Source of the DNA: Eubacterium sp.
Lineage (GTDB): Bacteria; Bacillota; Clostridia; Lachnospirales; Lachnospiraceae
Reading direction: 5' to 3'
Assembly: GCA_017614395.1 (NCBI GenBank)
Contig: JAGABX010000059.1
Location: forward strand, 1-64,000
Length of the DNA stretch: 64,000 nucleotides
Of the stretch, positions 1 to 9,900 are shown piece after piece. The stretch's first letter is position 1. Each line of letters begins with the position of its first letter. The notes beneath the pieces are model-generated. The model did not search any database and was not told where the DNA came from. It saw nothing but the letters and a program-made list of their open reading frames with translations. The translations under genes and the position numbers were made by a program.

Positions 1-1
1 A

Positions 2-952
2 GATTTTGACAGTGCCCTGCTTCTGTCGCTCGACTATGAGAGTTTCCTGCGAAGACTTGAAGATATGGGCTACGAGATCAGAGAAGGCAAGCAGCTGACA
101 GTGCGTCCGATGGGTATGAAGCGTTTTCGCCGGACATCCGCCCTCGGCGAAAGATATACAGAAGAAGCTCTCCGTAGGAGAGTTATCAACGAGACGATTG
201 ACAACTACCGTCTTCGAAAAACGGAGGCCCGCATCCTGCGTGTGAAGATTCCACCCCACATAAGAAGGACAAACCTCTCCGGTGTTCAAAAACGGTATTT
301 CAGGAAGCTGTATGAGACCGGACAGCTTCGTAAACGCCCATACTCCAAAGCCTGGCAATTCCGTGATGAGATAAAGCGTTTCCACAAGCTTCAGGAACAG
401 TATCTCTTCCTCGCCAAGTATGAGCTACACGATGGTCCGGGTCTCGTCCGTCTCCATGCAGCTTTGAATGAAAAGAAAAAAATGCAGCGGAAAGAGCAAA
501 GCCGGATCTACAAGGAACGGGCAAAACTGAAACCTCTGTTTGAGATTACGGACAGGTTGGATCAGTTAGAACCGGCGGAACTTGCCTATCAGGATGGCGA
601 CGACTTTTTCAAAGAAGAACACCGGGAATATAAAGCATTTCGGGATAAACTCTCGGATCAGGGATACTCCTACGAGGATGTGAAAAAACTCGAGGCGCAT
701 TACCAATCCGAACTCGCAAGGTACCGGGATCTTTTTAAGAGCATAAACAAAGAACTTCGTATCTGCGGTGAGCTCGTCGATGAAGTGGTCGCTTACGACA
801 GGGAGCAGGAAAGACAGCAGGCAGTGAAACAAGAGGCGCCTCTGGAAGAAGAACTGGTCCCGAAGCGTTTAAGCAAACAGGAAGACAAGGTGCCTTCCGG
901 GCCGAAAAATCCATGGTGGATTCGATCGGAGCCAGACTATAGGGTAAGATAA
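2..952 (+). CDS. Relaxase/mobilization protein, C-terminal part (5' end outside window)
   Basis: The reading frame is open to the left edge of the window, and the first internal ATG (65) has no convincing ribosome binding site, so this is the 3' part of a longer gene. The visible 316 residues are rich in Lys, Arg and Glu and strongly helical. The stretch from about residue 10 (LRRLEDMGYEIREGK) through RRTSALGERYTEEALRRR resembles the region just after the nuclease domain of MOBP/VirD2-like relaxases (Pfam Relaxase) in Firmicute integrative elements. The HxH metal site and catalytic Tyr of the nuclease domain would be upstream and cannot be checked. The protein would nick the element at oriT before transfer. 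The integrase gene follows 35 bp downstream. Confidence 0.65.
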   Translation, partial: DFDSALLLSLDYESFLRRLEDMGYEIREGKQLTVRPMGMKRFRRTSALGERYTEEALRRRVINETIDNYRLRKTEARILRVKIPPHIRRTNLSGVQKRYFRKLYETGQLRKRPYSKAWQFRDEIKRFHKLQEQYLFLAKYELHDGPGLVRLHAALNEKKKMQRKEQSRIYKERAKLKPLFEITDRLDQLEPAELAYQDGDDFFKEEHREYKAFRDKLSDQGYSYEDVKKLEAHYQSELARYRDLFKSINKELRICGELVDEVVAYDREQERQQAVKQEAPLEEELVPKRLSKQEDKVPSGPKNPWWIRSEPDYRVR

Positions 953-987
953 CTAACGACAATTCATTTTTAAGAAAGGGGGAAAAG

Positions 988-2253
988 ATGATGTTGACAC
1001 GCACATCAAATAGTGATAGTATAATCCATAACAACATCGCTGGCACAATATCTAGTGCTTTCAACGATCTTTTCCCTGGTGATCCTGCAACAAGATTGGA
1101 GGATCAAATGGCAAAAATGGAGAGAATCAAGGCGGTGGCGGAAGTTCATCCGTATGCAATCTCATTCAATGAGAAAAGACAACGATGGGTGACTACTTAC
1201 CGTGATGCCGAGAAAAAACGGCATATAGTCGAGGCAAAAGACAAGGCTGCACTTGCTGAAAAACTGTATGTCATCTATGAGATCGAAAAGACAAAGAGAT
1301 GTATCAGCGACATATACGCAGAGTGGCGCGAGGAGCGGATGTCTACTGATGAGGTCACAACGGCAACATTAGACAGGATGCACCAGGATTGGAAAAGATT
1401 CTTTGTAAAATATGGCTGGGATCAAAAAAGGATTCGAGATATAAAACCAAGAGATCTTGAATTCTACATCAAATCCACCATATCAGCAGAAAAACTTTCA
1501 TCCAAAGGATATTCACACTTTAAAGGTCTTCTATATGAGATTCTTAGAAGAGCACATCGCGATGGAGATACCGATATTTCACCGCGCATCTTCTTTGATG
1601 ATTTGGGAAGGATCAAAACAAGGCGTGTGATCAAAAAGGATGATGAGCAGGTTTTTACAGATGAGGAATTGGACAAGGTTTTGTCATATCTAAGGGAAAA
1701 CCCGGACACCTTAAACCGCGCGCTGCTACTTGACTTTTTAACCGGCCTTCGTGTAGGTGAATTATGCGCCTTGAAAAAGGAAGACTTTTCCGGGCGATAT
1801 CTTCATGTACGGCGTACCGAGACAAAGCAAAAAGGAAACGGCCGGGATGGCGGATCAACCATCGTACAGGAGTGGACGAAAACTGATGCAGGTGACCGTA
1901 TGGTGTATCTCACGGATGAGGCTGTCAGCGTAATCACTCAATTGCTTGTGGATCCACGAGCGGTCGATAGTGAGTGGTTGCTCATCGGTATGCATGGCAA
2001 CAGAGTGATCCGTTCGACGATTCGTAGACGCCTTGAAGTCGTATGCAAAAAGTGTGATATTCCTGCTAAGTCACCTCATAAGATTCGCAAGACATATGCA
2101 ACACACCTGATAGATGCAGGTGTAGATGAGAATATAATCAAGGATCAGATGGGGCACACGGACATTCAAACAACGAAGGATTACTATTACTTTACGCATC
2201 AAACGGATGAGGTCAAGCGGAATCAGCTGGAGGCCGTAAGACTGGGCGCCTAA
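988..2253 (+). CDS. Tyrosine-type site-specific integrase
   Basis: This 421-residue protein should integrate and excise the mobile element by strand exchange at att sites. The C-terminal half holds the tyrosine recombinase signature: Arg255 in TGLRVGE, His364-x-x-Arg367 in PHKIRK, His390 in MGHTDI, and the nucleophile most likely Tyr400 in TTKDYYY. The N-terminal part (about 45-200) fits the arm-binding and SAM-like core-binding domains of Tn916-type integrases. The ATG at 988 follows a strong AAGAAAGGGGG ribosome binding site. Only about 70 bp separate its stop from the presumed attachment site. It looks intact. The exact family is not certain. Confidence 0.93.
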   Translation: MMLTRTSNSDSIIHNNIAGTISSAFNDLFPGDPATRLEDQMAKMERIKAVAEVHPYAISFNEKRQRWVTTYRDAEKKRHIVEAKDKAALAEKLYVIYEIEKTKRCISDIYAEWREERMSTDEVTTATLDRMHQDWKRFFVKYGWDQKRIRDIKPRDLEFYIKSTISAEKLSSKGYSHFKGLLYEILRRAHRDGDTDISPRIFFDDLGRIKTRRVIKKDDEQVFTDEELDKVLSYLRENPDTLNRALLLDFLTGLRVGELCALKKEDFSGRYLHVRRTETKQKGNGRDGGSTIVQEWTKTDAGDRMVYLTDEAVSVITQLLVDPRAVDSEWLLIGMHGNRVIRSTIRRRLEVVCKKCDIPAKSPHKIRKTYATHLIDAGVDENIIKDQMGHTDIQTTKDYYYFTHQTDEVKRNQLEAVRLGA

Positions 2254-2258
2254 AGCAG

Positions 2259-2277
2259 GTCATACACGGTCATACAG
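2259..2277 (+). repeat. Direct repeat GGTCATACA next to the integrase
   Basis: The 9-mer GGTCATACA occurs at 2259-2267 and again at 2269-2277, 10 bp apart, between the integrase stop codon and the tRNA-like attachment site. One helical turn between copies and this position suit arm-type binding sites for the integrase, but this is inference. Confidence 0.5.
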
Positions 2278-2323
2278 CTTTTGCGTATTCGAATCCATTG
2301 AAACAAACGATAATACGGGGATT

Positions 2324-2368
2324 GTGCGAGTTGGTCTCAAGATTCGAGTCCCGTCTCGCGCTTTTTTT
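2324..2368 (+). other. Putative attachment site: tRNA 3'-end-like sequence with terminator-like hairpin
   Basis: GATTCGAGTCCCGTCTCGCGC at 2341-2361 contains the TTCGAGT loop and a CTCGCGC acceptor-like strand, followed by seven T. The upstream GTGCGAG (2324-2330) pairs with CTCGCGC (2355-2361) over 7 bp with one G-U pair. No D-arm or anticodon arm can be folded, so this is not a complete tRNA. It fits the short tRNA 3' copy left at the integrase end of an element. The hairpin plus T tract could also terminate integrase transcription, with the convergent gene ending at 2376. Confidence 0.6.
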
Positions 2369-2375
2369 ATTGCAA

Positions 2376-3281
2376 TCAATACTTTGGTTTGTCTTCCTCG
2401 AATATTGTACTGTTTATGTCGATATATTCCGTTGTTTCCTTCTCATGCTCTTTACTTGCGAAAAATCTGATCGAATAACCTATCGCTATTACCGCGAAAA
2501 CTCCGAAAAGTCCCCAGTCAATATACGATACTGTTCGCAACAGTCTGTTGATCGAATCACCAAGAGAATCATTGTTCTCGCCTCCGATCTGAATTATCAG
2601 GTCGGTAATAAAGCACGCAGCAAATTTCAAACAACTGTAGATCAAAGGAATATAGAAGATATCACGAAGTATGCGATAAGCTTTATCCCTTTGTTTACGT
2701 ATGCGATCCCACTCAAATGCTTTTTTCAAACTGACCATATAAAACGGATTGTACTCAACGTTTGCCTTTTTGGAACTGCTGATAGCAACTACGATGACAA
2801 CAACAGCAACTATCCATGTAAACAACGCGATCAGGGCAGTATCAAAACTCTCGGTCAGCTTGAGTCCATAATAATATGCCTGTGAAAATGATGCTGACAG
2901 AAGCAGACCGGTCTGAGCAAACATATACCATGCTCCGATCATATCACGCAGTTTTCCGTATTGTAACCCCTTAGTAAGCCTGTTTATGATGACCAGGATA
3001 ACTGATGTCACGAGTGCAATACAAAAACCAATCGGAAAACTCCCTGCATTGCCGCCCCATACAATAATTCTGCTGCCACAGCCAACTGCTATACATAAAA
3101 ATGCTATCAGGACTAATCCACCGTCCAAATCCTGTTTGGCTTTATCTACGGCAACAATGTTTCTTCTGATAATCTCCTCCACATCCGGATTATCACCGGA
3201 GAGATCTCTGATCCTGTCCCTGGTATTATACGCATTGTAAGAATAATTAATGTAATCATCATCAATTATATTGTTTTCCAT
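2376..3281 (-). CDS. Hypothetical multi-pass membrane protein
   Basis: I do not recognise this 301-residue protein. It begins with a hydrophilic Asp/Tyr/Asn-rich stretch of about 50 residues. About six hydrophobic segments follow, in two blocks (around 55-105 and 115-165, then 215-235 and 250-275), with a charged loop (KKAFEWDRIRKQRDKAYR) between the second and third pair. The C-terminal tail is acidic. The ATG has a good AGGAGG ribosome binding site 5 bases upstream. It is the first gene outside the mobile element and lies downstream of pyrE in the same orientation, 53 bp away. No catalytic motif is visible. Confidence 0.7.
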   Translation of the reverse strand: MENNIIDDDYINYSYNAYNTRDRIRDLSGDNPDVEEIIRRNIVAVDKAKQDLDGGLVLIAFLCIAVGCGSRIIVWGGNAGSFPIGFCIALVTSVILVIINRLTKGLQYGKLRDMIGAWYMFAQTGLLLSASFSQAYYYGLKLTESFDTALIALFTWIVAVVVIVVAISSSKKANVEYNPFYMVSLKKAFEWDRIRKQRDKAYRILRDIFYIPLIYSCLKFAACFITDLIIQIGGENNDSLGDSINRLLRTVSYIDWGLFGVFAVIAIGYSIRFFASKEHEKETTEYIDINSTIFEEDKPKY

Positions 3282-3334
3282 GTCTGCCTCCTATCCGATT
3301 TTTCATTTTTTTAGATTTATATAAAAAGCATCTC

Positions 3335-4009
3335 TCACGCACCGTACTGCTCATAATAAGCATCAATTCTGCCCTTCAGCTCATCATCAATAATAACCTT
3401 CCCCAGGCATTCCCTGTTATACAACCGCTCTGTTACGTCCTGCATGGTAACTATTGCCGCAGTCGGGAAACCATAGGTCCTGCTGATCTCATCAAGCGCA
3501 GTTCCCTCTCCTGTTTTTCCCATTTCCATCCGATTCAGCGATACTATCAAACCTACGACAGTAACATCCGCCTGAGCCTTCAATATGGGGAATGTTTCCT
3601 CAATCGATTTGCCCGATGTAGTTACATCTTCTATTATAACAACCCTGTCGCCGTCCGCGAGATCACTCCCCAACAAAATCCCTGTATCTCCGTGATCCTT
3701 AATTTCCTTGCGATTTGAACAATATCTGACCTGTTTGCCGTAAAGAGCATCATACGCTATTGCCGTCGCAACACTGAGCGGAATCCCCTTGTAAGCCGGA
3801 CCGAACAGCACGTCAAAATCATCTCCGTAATGCTCATGTATGGCTCTGGCATAGTATTCACCCAAACGGCGCAACTGACTGCCGGTCACATAGGCTCCCG
3901 CATTCATGAAAAAGGGCGACTTTCTTCCGCTTTTTAAAGTAAAATCTCCGAATTTCAAAACCTCGGATTCGACCATGAATTCAATAAATTCTTCCTTGTA
4001 ATCGTCCAT
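3335..4009 (-). CDS. pyrE: Orotate phosphoribosyltransferase
   Basis: PyrE (224 residues from the start chosen here) transfers ribose-5-phosphate from PRPP to orotate, giving OMP in de novo pyrimidine synthesis in the cytosol. The PRPP-binding motif RVVIIEDVTTSGKS is clear, as are LKSGRKSPFFMNAG near the N terminus and the FGPAYKGIPL loop. There are two close ATGs. The one at 4015 directly abuts the GGAGG, whereas the one at 4009 has 6-base spacing and is preferred. pyrE stands apart from the pyrD-pyrK-pyrF cluster about 25 kb away. No pyrimidine attenuator was recognised upstream. Confidence 0.95.
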   Translation of the reverse strand: MDDYKEEFIEFMVESEVLKFGDFTLKSGRKSPFFMNAGAYVTGSQLRRLGEYYARAIHEHYGDDFDVLFGPAYKGIPLSVATAIAYDALYGKQVRYCSNRKEIKDHGDTGILLGSDLADGDRVVIIEDVTTSGKSIEETFPILKAQADVTVVGLIVSLNRMEMGKTGEGTALDEISRTYGFPTAAIVTMQDVTERLYNRECLGKVIIDDELKGRIDAYYEQYGA

Positions 4010-4089
4010 TTCCATCCTCCTTTTTTCTTAATCGTTATGTCTTTATTTCTTCTTATATCAGAACCATTTCATTTGTTTTTATTTTCAGA

Positions 4090-6000
4090 TCAAAAAATCC
4101 TTTCAATAAACTCCTTTTCCGGAATAGGTTTTGAGAATAAATAGCCCTGGACAAAATCCACTCCGAGTTTCCTGAGCAGTTCTAATTGTTCCTCAGTCTC
4201 AACACCTTCTACTAAAATCTTTTTCCCCATCTGAGAAAGCATTCTCACACTGTTTTCAAGGATTATCGCACCGGTTTCGCTTTTCTCCGCAGCCCATAAA
4301 ATAGACTTATCTATCTTGATTATATCAAAATTCATCGAGAAAACTGCGTTCATATTTGAAAATCCTGTTCCGTAGTCATCGAGTGAGAATAGAAAGCCTT
4401 CCTTTTTCAGATCATGAACGACATTGCCGAGCAGTTTATAATCCGTCGCTGCAACTGACTCTGTTATCTCAAAATTAATAAACGACTTTTCAACGCCCTC
4501 TCTCTCTACGATTGAGTTTATATGCTCGGCAAATCCCTTTTTCATGCACTGCATCATCGACAGATTGACATTGATAACGTCCATCCCCTTGTCCTGAGGA
4601 ATCCCGCTTCGGATAAACCGGCATACCTCACGGAGAACAAAATCATCAACAGCATCTATCAATCCCATCTGCTCAGTCAGTGGAATGAACTCATCGGGAT
4701 ATATGTCACCGAGTTTGTTGTCGTGCATTCGCAGCAAAGCCTCCGCTCCGTGCAGGGTTCCGTCGGCATAATAGGTAGGCTGATAATACACCTCAAAACT
4801 ATGTTCCGTAAGCCCGCGTGATATAGCCCGCTCAACATCGGCGCGGCGCAATAAAAACTGCAGATCATCGTCCTCCAGAATGGTTTTATCAAGATCAGGA
4901 GGCAACGGCGCATCAGCCATGTACAACGCCGACCCGACGGTTTTAACCTTCTCCGGCAGTTCCGTACGCATCAAAACAACTGACAACGGAACCTCGGACT
5001 CACCGACAATCCATGGCTCACGGAATTTATTATCAATATTATGTGCTATCTCATCAGTTTCTTCTTCATTTTTATGGTAAAGCAGCAGAACAAACGCTCC
5101 CGGGTTTGTCGAATAGATCGAATATCTGGGAACCACCGTTTTCAGATAATTGCTTACCAATAAATGGGCGTAAATCATTCTGCGACGTCCCAACATCCTT
5201 GTTATGGCATCAAGATTCGTGATGCGTATAACCAGCATATACAGCTTTTTATAATTCTGTAACGCCGCTTCCAGATCAACACCGAATGCCGCCCTGTTAT
5301 ATACCCCGACAGAAGCATTCATCCTGTCATCCTCGTTCTCGAGCGATACCATCGTGCCCGTAAATCCTATCGCCTCAAACAGCACCTCAACACGCAGCCA
5401 CGGGATAAACAGCTGGATCAGTACGCCGACCGTCACTATGAAAAAGCACAAAATCAACGTTGTTTTTTTCTTTTTTGTCAGCACCTTCCACGAAAAAAGA
5501 ATCAGAATAATAATCATTACAAAATAGAATACAGCCGCAGCGTAGATAAGCGCTTCACCCCAGTTCCGGTGAAACGCCATCTGATCATCGATCGTATAAA
5601 CAAAATGTGTCAATGGGTTAATTATAACAAGAATTTCAGTGACAAAAAACGGTATTGCCTTCAACACCGCGCGTGTCTTGTTTTCGACCAGCGATCTTCC
5701 GATTATGCTCGCCGTATAGAAGAAAAAGAGCGGGCTCAGCGCCGTATGTGTCAGAAAATAAATATAACGGAACAGATTATGAATAAACGCGATAGAATCA
5801 GATGTCAGTTTCTCCGTATTTGTCAGCGGTAATACAATTCCGCAAACAGTATTGATCGTCAGCAGATATAACATAACCAGGAATAAACGGTTATTGGTTT
5901 TGTCCGTGTATCCCTGAATATGCATATAACCCAGATTCGCCAGGCATATTAATAAACCGGCAATGCTCATGCCCAGCGCCAATTGATCTGCATCAATCAT
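4090..6000 (-). CDS. Membrane c-di-GMP phosphodiesterase (7-TM, degenerate GGDEF, EAL)
   Basis: The 636-residue protein has about seven membrane helices in residues 1-220, a GGDEF-like domain at about 225-375 and an EAL domain at about 385-632. The EAL domain keeps the usual active-site signatures: the EALLR motif near 419, NFEITES, LDDYGTGFSN, IKIDKS and EGVETEEQ. It should therefore hydrolyse c-di-GMP to pGpG. The GGDEF signature is replaced by NPGAF, so cyclase activity is unlikely and the domain is probably regulatory. The start codon overlaps the rsmI stop (ATGATTGA, 8 bases) and lacks a strong ribosome binding site, suggesting translational coupling. The ligand of the membrane domain is unknown. 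Confidence 0.88.
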   Translation of the reverse strand: MIDADQLALGMSIAGLLICLANLGYMHIQGYTDKTNNRLFLVMLYLLTINTVCGIVLPLTNTEKLTSDSIAFIHNLFRYIYFLTHTALSPLFFFYTASIIGRSLVENKTRAVLKAIPFFVTEILVIINPLTHFVYTIDDQMAFHRNWGEALIYAAAVFYFVMIIILILFSWKVLTKKKKTTLILCFFIVTVGVLIQLFIPWLRVEVLFEAIGFTGTMVSLENEDDRMNASVGVYNRAAFGVDLEAALQNYKKLYMLVIRITNLDAITRMLGRRRMIYAHLLVSNYLKTVVPRYSIYSTNPGAFVLLLYHKNEEETDEIAHNIDNKFREPWIVGESEVPLSVVLMRTELPEKVKTVGSALYMADAPLPPDLDKTILEDDDLQFLLRRADVERAISRGLTEHSFEVYYQPTYYADGTLHGAEALLRMHDNKLGDIYPDEFIPLTEQMGLIDAVDDFVLREVCRFIRSGIPQDKGMDVINVNLSMMQCMKKGFAEHINSIVEREGVEKSFINFEITESVAATDYKLLGNVVHDLKKEGFLFSLDDYGTGFSNMNAVFSMNFDIIKIDKSILWAAEKSETGAIILENSVRMLSQMGKKILVEGVETEEQLELLRKLGVDFVQGYLFSKPIPEKEFIERIF

Positions 6001-6940
6001 CTGTTTTCCCTTTCAACAAGAAATTATAAATCTCTCTTCTCGAAACTCCCCTGTCAGATGCCACCCTCTTCATCGCTTCTTTTTTATCAAGTCCATCGGA
6101 CATATAGAATTCCATGTGCTCCTCAATGCTCACAGACTCCCATCTGGCTCTCTCCCCTTCGGCTAAAACCGACGGATCATTGCCCTCTATAACAATAACA
6201 AACTCGCCCCTCGGAGCTTCTTTTTCTGAGAAAAAGTTCACGCTCTCCGTCAGGGAGTCGAATTTTTCAGACCACTCATGTTTTTTTGTTAATTCCTTGC
6301 AAATAGTAACACGCCTTTTTTTTCCTGATCTGACAAGTTTATCATCTGATGATTTTTCGTCCATATGCTCCGCTGAAACTGATGCTTCATCCGGCTCACT
6401 CAGATCGTCACCCTTGCCCACTGCGTCAGCCAACAATTTCAGAGTTTTTACCAAACGATGTGGTGCCTCGTAAAAAACGGTAGTCAGCGTTGTATCGCGC
6501 AATCGTTCCAATACTGCTTTTTGTTCGTTTTTATCCTGAGGCAGAAATCCCTCAAATGTGAATCGCCTCGCACTCATTCCTGACAGCGTGAGTGCCGTAG
6601 TGAACGCCGTCGCTCCGGGCAGGCTCGTTACCGGTACTCCGGCATCCCGCGCCGCGCGAACCAGATCCTCACCGGGATCGGATATCGCAGGTGTACCCGC
6701 ATCTGTTACAAGCGCGATATCCTCTCCGGCCAGCATCCTGTCCACCAATACAGGCGTCATTTCATATCTGTTATGCTCATGGTAGGAAATCATGGGCTTT
6801 TTAATTGAAAAATGATTGAGAAGCTTTATCGTTTGTCTGGTGTCCTCCGCCGCAATCACATCGACACTTTTTAATGTCTCGATTACGCGTTCCGTGATAT
6901 CACCGAGATTACCTATCGGAGTGGCACACAGATATAACAT
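5993..6940 (-). CDS. rsmI: 16S rRNA (cytidine1402-2'-O)-methyltransferase
   Basis: RsmI methylates the 2'-OH of C1402 in the 16S rRNA decoding centre using SAM. The N terminus LYLCATPIGNLGDIT, the AAEDTR motif, the YHEHN segment and VTDAGTPAISDPG are hallmarks of this tetrapyrrole-methylase-fold family. The GGAGG box lies 5 bases before the ATG at 6940. The upstream TTG (6952) and the ATG at 6943 are too close to that box. At 315 residues it is longer than usual because of an acidic Ser/Asp/Glu-rich insertion (about residues 178-210) just before RRVTICKELTKKHE. It lies 15 bp after the giant surface-protein gene and overlaps the EAL gene. Confidence 0.95.
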   Translation of the reverse strand: MLYLCATPIGNLGDITERVIETLKSVDVIAAEDTRQTIKLLNHFSIKKPMISYHEHNRYEMTPVLVDRMLAGEDIALVTDAGTPAISDPGEDLVRAARDAGVPVTSLPGATAFTTALTLSGMSARRFTFEGFLPQDKNEQKAVLERLRDTTLTTVFYEAPHRLVKTLKLLADAVGKGDDLSEPDEASVSAEHMDEKSSDDKLVRSGKKRRVTICKELTKKHEWSEKFDSLTESVNFFSEKEAPRGEFVIVIEGNDPSVLAEGERARWESVSIEEHMEFYMSDGLDKKEAMKRVASDRGVSRREIYNFLLKGKTDD

Positions 6941-6955
6941 CATTACCTCCAAATA

Positions 6956-9900
6956 TTACATGCGTTTGAATTTTGCACCCTTCGGGGCACCTGCTGCCTT
7001 GAGTTTCTTTTTAGTGGCTTTGAATTCCTTTTTCGATCCCGCTATATAGAATACCACATCAGGTGCTATTCCGTCAAATGCTTTTGATCCGATGCTGTCA
7101 ATATGCGTTGAATAAACATCTACACGCGCCAGACGTTTCGCACCCTTGCATGCCTTCGATCCTATCTTGGTGACGCCGGTGCCTATTGACATTTTTGTCA
7201 TTCCGGTTGCTTTTTCAAACGCTGACGAACCAATACTTGTTACATTGTTTCCGATCTTGGCGCTCTTCAGCTTGGTTCGGTTCTTAAATGCGCCTTTTGC
7301 AATCGCAGTTACAGGGTATGTAACTCCGTTCGCTGTGATCGTGGCAGGCACGACCAGATCCTCCTTCGGCGTCTCCGTTCCTATCGTTTGCAAAGTCAGA
7401 TTGCCCTTGCTGCTGACAGAGAATGTCATGACCTGCATCGTGTCATTCTTCGAATTTATCCTCTCAATCGAGGCAGGCTTGCCTCCGACCTCCTCAGTGA
7501 CTGTCTTTACATAATCACCGTTTAGCTGTGTCGTCTGCTCGGTAATTGTAACATTGCCGTTCTGATAGCTTGTTTCCGATCGGAGTTCCTGAACGCCGTT
7601 ACTTGTGTATTCAACTATCTTCGTTACGGTTGTTGTCCCGTTAGGTTCCTTGACAGTTGTAGTTGTTGTAGTCGAAACCACATTTCCGCTGTCATCACGC
7701 TGCATTTCAACTCTGGTTTCCGTTGTCGCGGTTGCCGTGGGAGCCGGTGCCGATGTAGATCCGGGCTCAGCGGATGCCACCGGGGCTGTCGTCGAACCGG
7801 GCGCATTGGTAGCTGCCGCGCTCGCCGTAGGCATTGGCGGAACAGTCGGGAATGCAGATGCTGTCGGCATTGGCGAACCGGATGGAGCCGCACTGATACC
7901 GGGTAGCGGTGTTCCTGATGCATCACCGCCTCCGCCGCCACCGGAGCCACCACCACCGCCGCCGGAACCACCTCCGCCGCCGGAGCCACCTCCGCCACCG
8001 GAGCCACCACCACCGCCGGAACCTCCTCCACCACTCGGTGAAGTAGGAGCAGGTGTCTTCGGAATCGGCGCAGGTGTCAGCTGCGGGATGACCACACGAT
8101 TGATAATATGATGACATCTGGTGCACTCATCATATTCAGAGCCCGATGTTGCATAGGTCGGCTCTTTTCTGACATGAACGTAATTATGTCCTAACGCAGG
8201 CACTACCACATTTCTCTGCATTATAATACCACAGATCGTACCATCACCTTTTACATATTTACATTCAGTGTGTCCCAATCCGGCCTCGGTACATGTGGGC
8301 GCGTACTCACCTTCACTAATATTGAATATAACCTCACCTGCCACATGATTGTGATCAGCCTTGATGATCCTGACAGGAACATACCGTGATTCATCTGTAT
8401 AATTGTCCTTGTCAGTCGCGGTATAGACAGCTCTCACATCGAGTTCGGCTCCCTCCGGCAAAACGGTGTCTGCAGAATTCTCAGCCGTGGGCGTCGACAC
8501 GTATCTCGGATCTGACGTTTCGATCCATGTCCATCCGACTGGCAGCCAAGACTGTGAATCACGCACCGTTGCCGTGGCAAGATCGACGGACAATGGTGAT
8601 GTGGGCTTGTTTGGCGGATTATCCGACTTGGAAATATTGATGGTTATTATTCCCTTGCCCGAGTCGCCGACTGCCAGATAATTCCGTCCTTCAGTGGCAG
8701 TTACATATATGTATACTTTTCCGGTTCCCACTTTTTTTATCGTAACGTTACCGGTAGAATCGACCGTCGCAATATCCGTGTCACTCGATGTAAACTGAAG
8801 TGTGCCTCCGCCGTCATTTGCTCCGTCATATGTGATCCCACCGGTTATGCTGAACGGGTCGACACCGTAGGTTCTGGTAAATGTATCCTTGTTCTCACCG
8901 GCAGCCACGGTTATTGTCGCCTGTTTTTGAGTTATCTTGCCGAGAGGCTCAGTCAGTGTTGTCTCGTTCAGTTCGTAGTTTGCAGCGTCAGCACCGGTCA
9001 GTTCCAACCCTGTAACTGTTACAGGAATATTATCCCCGACATTTTTGTCTCCGTAGGAATATACAGCCTTTGTGTTGTCAATCGAGACATCATCAGGGGT
9101 AGTACTGCCGGCATCCTTATAACATATCCCATCGAGGTTTATTTTCAATCCGCCACCGGTTGTCGTTGCAGTTTCTGTTGTCCCGTCATAAACCTTGGTC
9201 AGTTTTCCACCCGGTGTAGCAGGCACCATCGACGGAGTCAGCTCTGCCTTTGTTATTGTGTAAGTTGCGGTTATGACATTGCTCGAATCTGCATTATCCG
9301 TGATTAAAAGAGTCACGGTTCCCACCGTAGTACCATTGCTGGCTGTAGCGTCGGCAGGATCCTTCACAGATACAGTATACGCTGACGAATCCAGTACAGT
9401 TTTACCCATTTTCACGGTTACTTCCGGAATTTGCTCCTTGCCGTTATATACAAATGAATCCTTGCTGAGAGTGACCGTCGCATCCTTGAAATCCGTTGTA
9501 TATTTCAGTTTGCCTGTCGAAACATAAGTGATGTTGCCGGTATTGTCAACGATCCTTGCGTAGACATACCATTCCTTGTTAGGAGTGAGCGTGGGTTTAT
9601 TGTTTGGATCATAATCATTCCAGGACAGTGCTTCCATGTTATCGCTGCTGCCAAATTTTGTTTCGCTTATGTAATACTTGGTCGCGCTCTCATCCACACC
9701 GGATTGATTTCCATCATCTCCGGTGATAGTAATGCTGTCATTTGTAAATGTTGTAGTAGTTTTTGTATCCGTTGCCGGGAACGTACTCCATACATTCGAA
9801 TTGCTCCCGAATTGCATTGTACCCGTCGGAGCTGTCCTGTCAATCCTGTATTTGATAACCCTGCCTGCTCCCTTTTTCCGTAAAAGAGAATCCAGATCGG

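Larger units (their letters stand above)
1..2361 (+). mobile_element. Right end of an integrative mobilizable/conjugative element
   Basis: The left edge carries the C-terminal part of a relaxase, a tyrosine integrase, and a sequence at 2341-2361 that looks like the T-loop side and acceptor strand of a tRNA gene followed by a T tract. This order, with the integrase as last gene before a tRNA 3' end, is typical of elements integrated into tRNA genes. The other end and the remaining transfer genes would lie upstream, outside the window. The boundary at 2361 is inferred from the tRNA-like sequence, since the second att copy is not visible. After 2376 the genes look chromosomal. Confidence 0.7.

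Noticed and set aside
2311..2361. A complete tRNA gene
   Set aside because: Only the T-loop-like and acceptor-like parts can be seen. No D-arm or anticodon arm folds between GTGCGAG and CTCGCGC.
2298..2885. A plus-strand open frame of 195 codons across the att region and the first chromosomal gene
   Set aside because: It runs antisense to the 301-residue membrane protein, has no ribosome binding site, and its product shows no family features.
6940..6952. TTG at 6952 as the rsmI start
   Set aside because: The GGAGG box overlaps it. The ATG at 6940 has normal spacing and gives the family N terminus.
7920..8035. Short regular repeats that could suggest a CRISPR array
   Set aside because: The repeats are contiguous, in frame and encode Gly/Ser. 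There are no unique spacers and no cas genes.
7605..8111. A plus-strand open frame encoding a Pro-rich protein opposite the Gly-rich linker
   Set aside because: Its Pro runs are simply the reverse complement of the GGN codons. There is no ribosome binding site, and the giant gene in the opposite strand is clearly coding.
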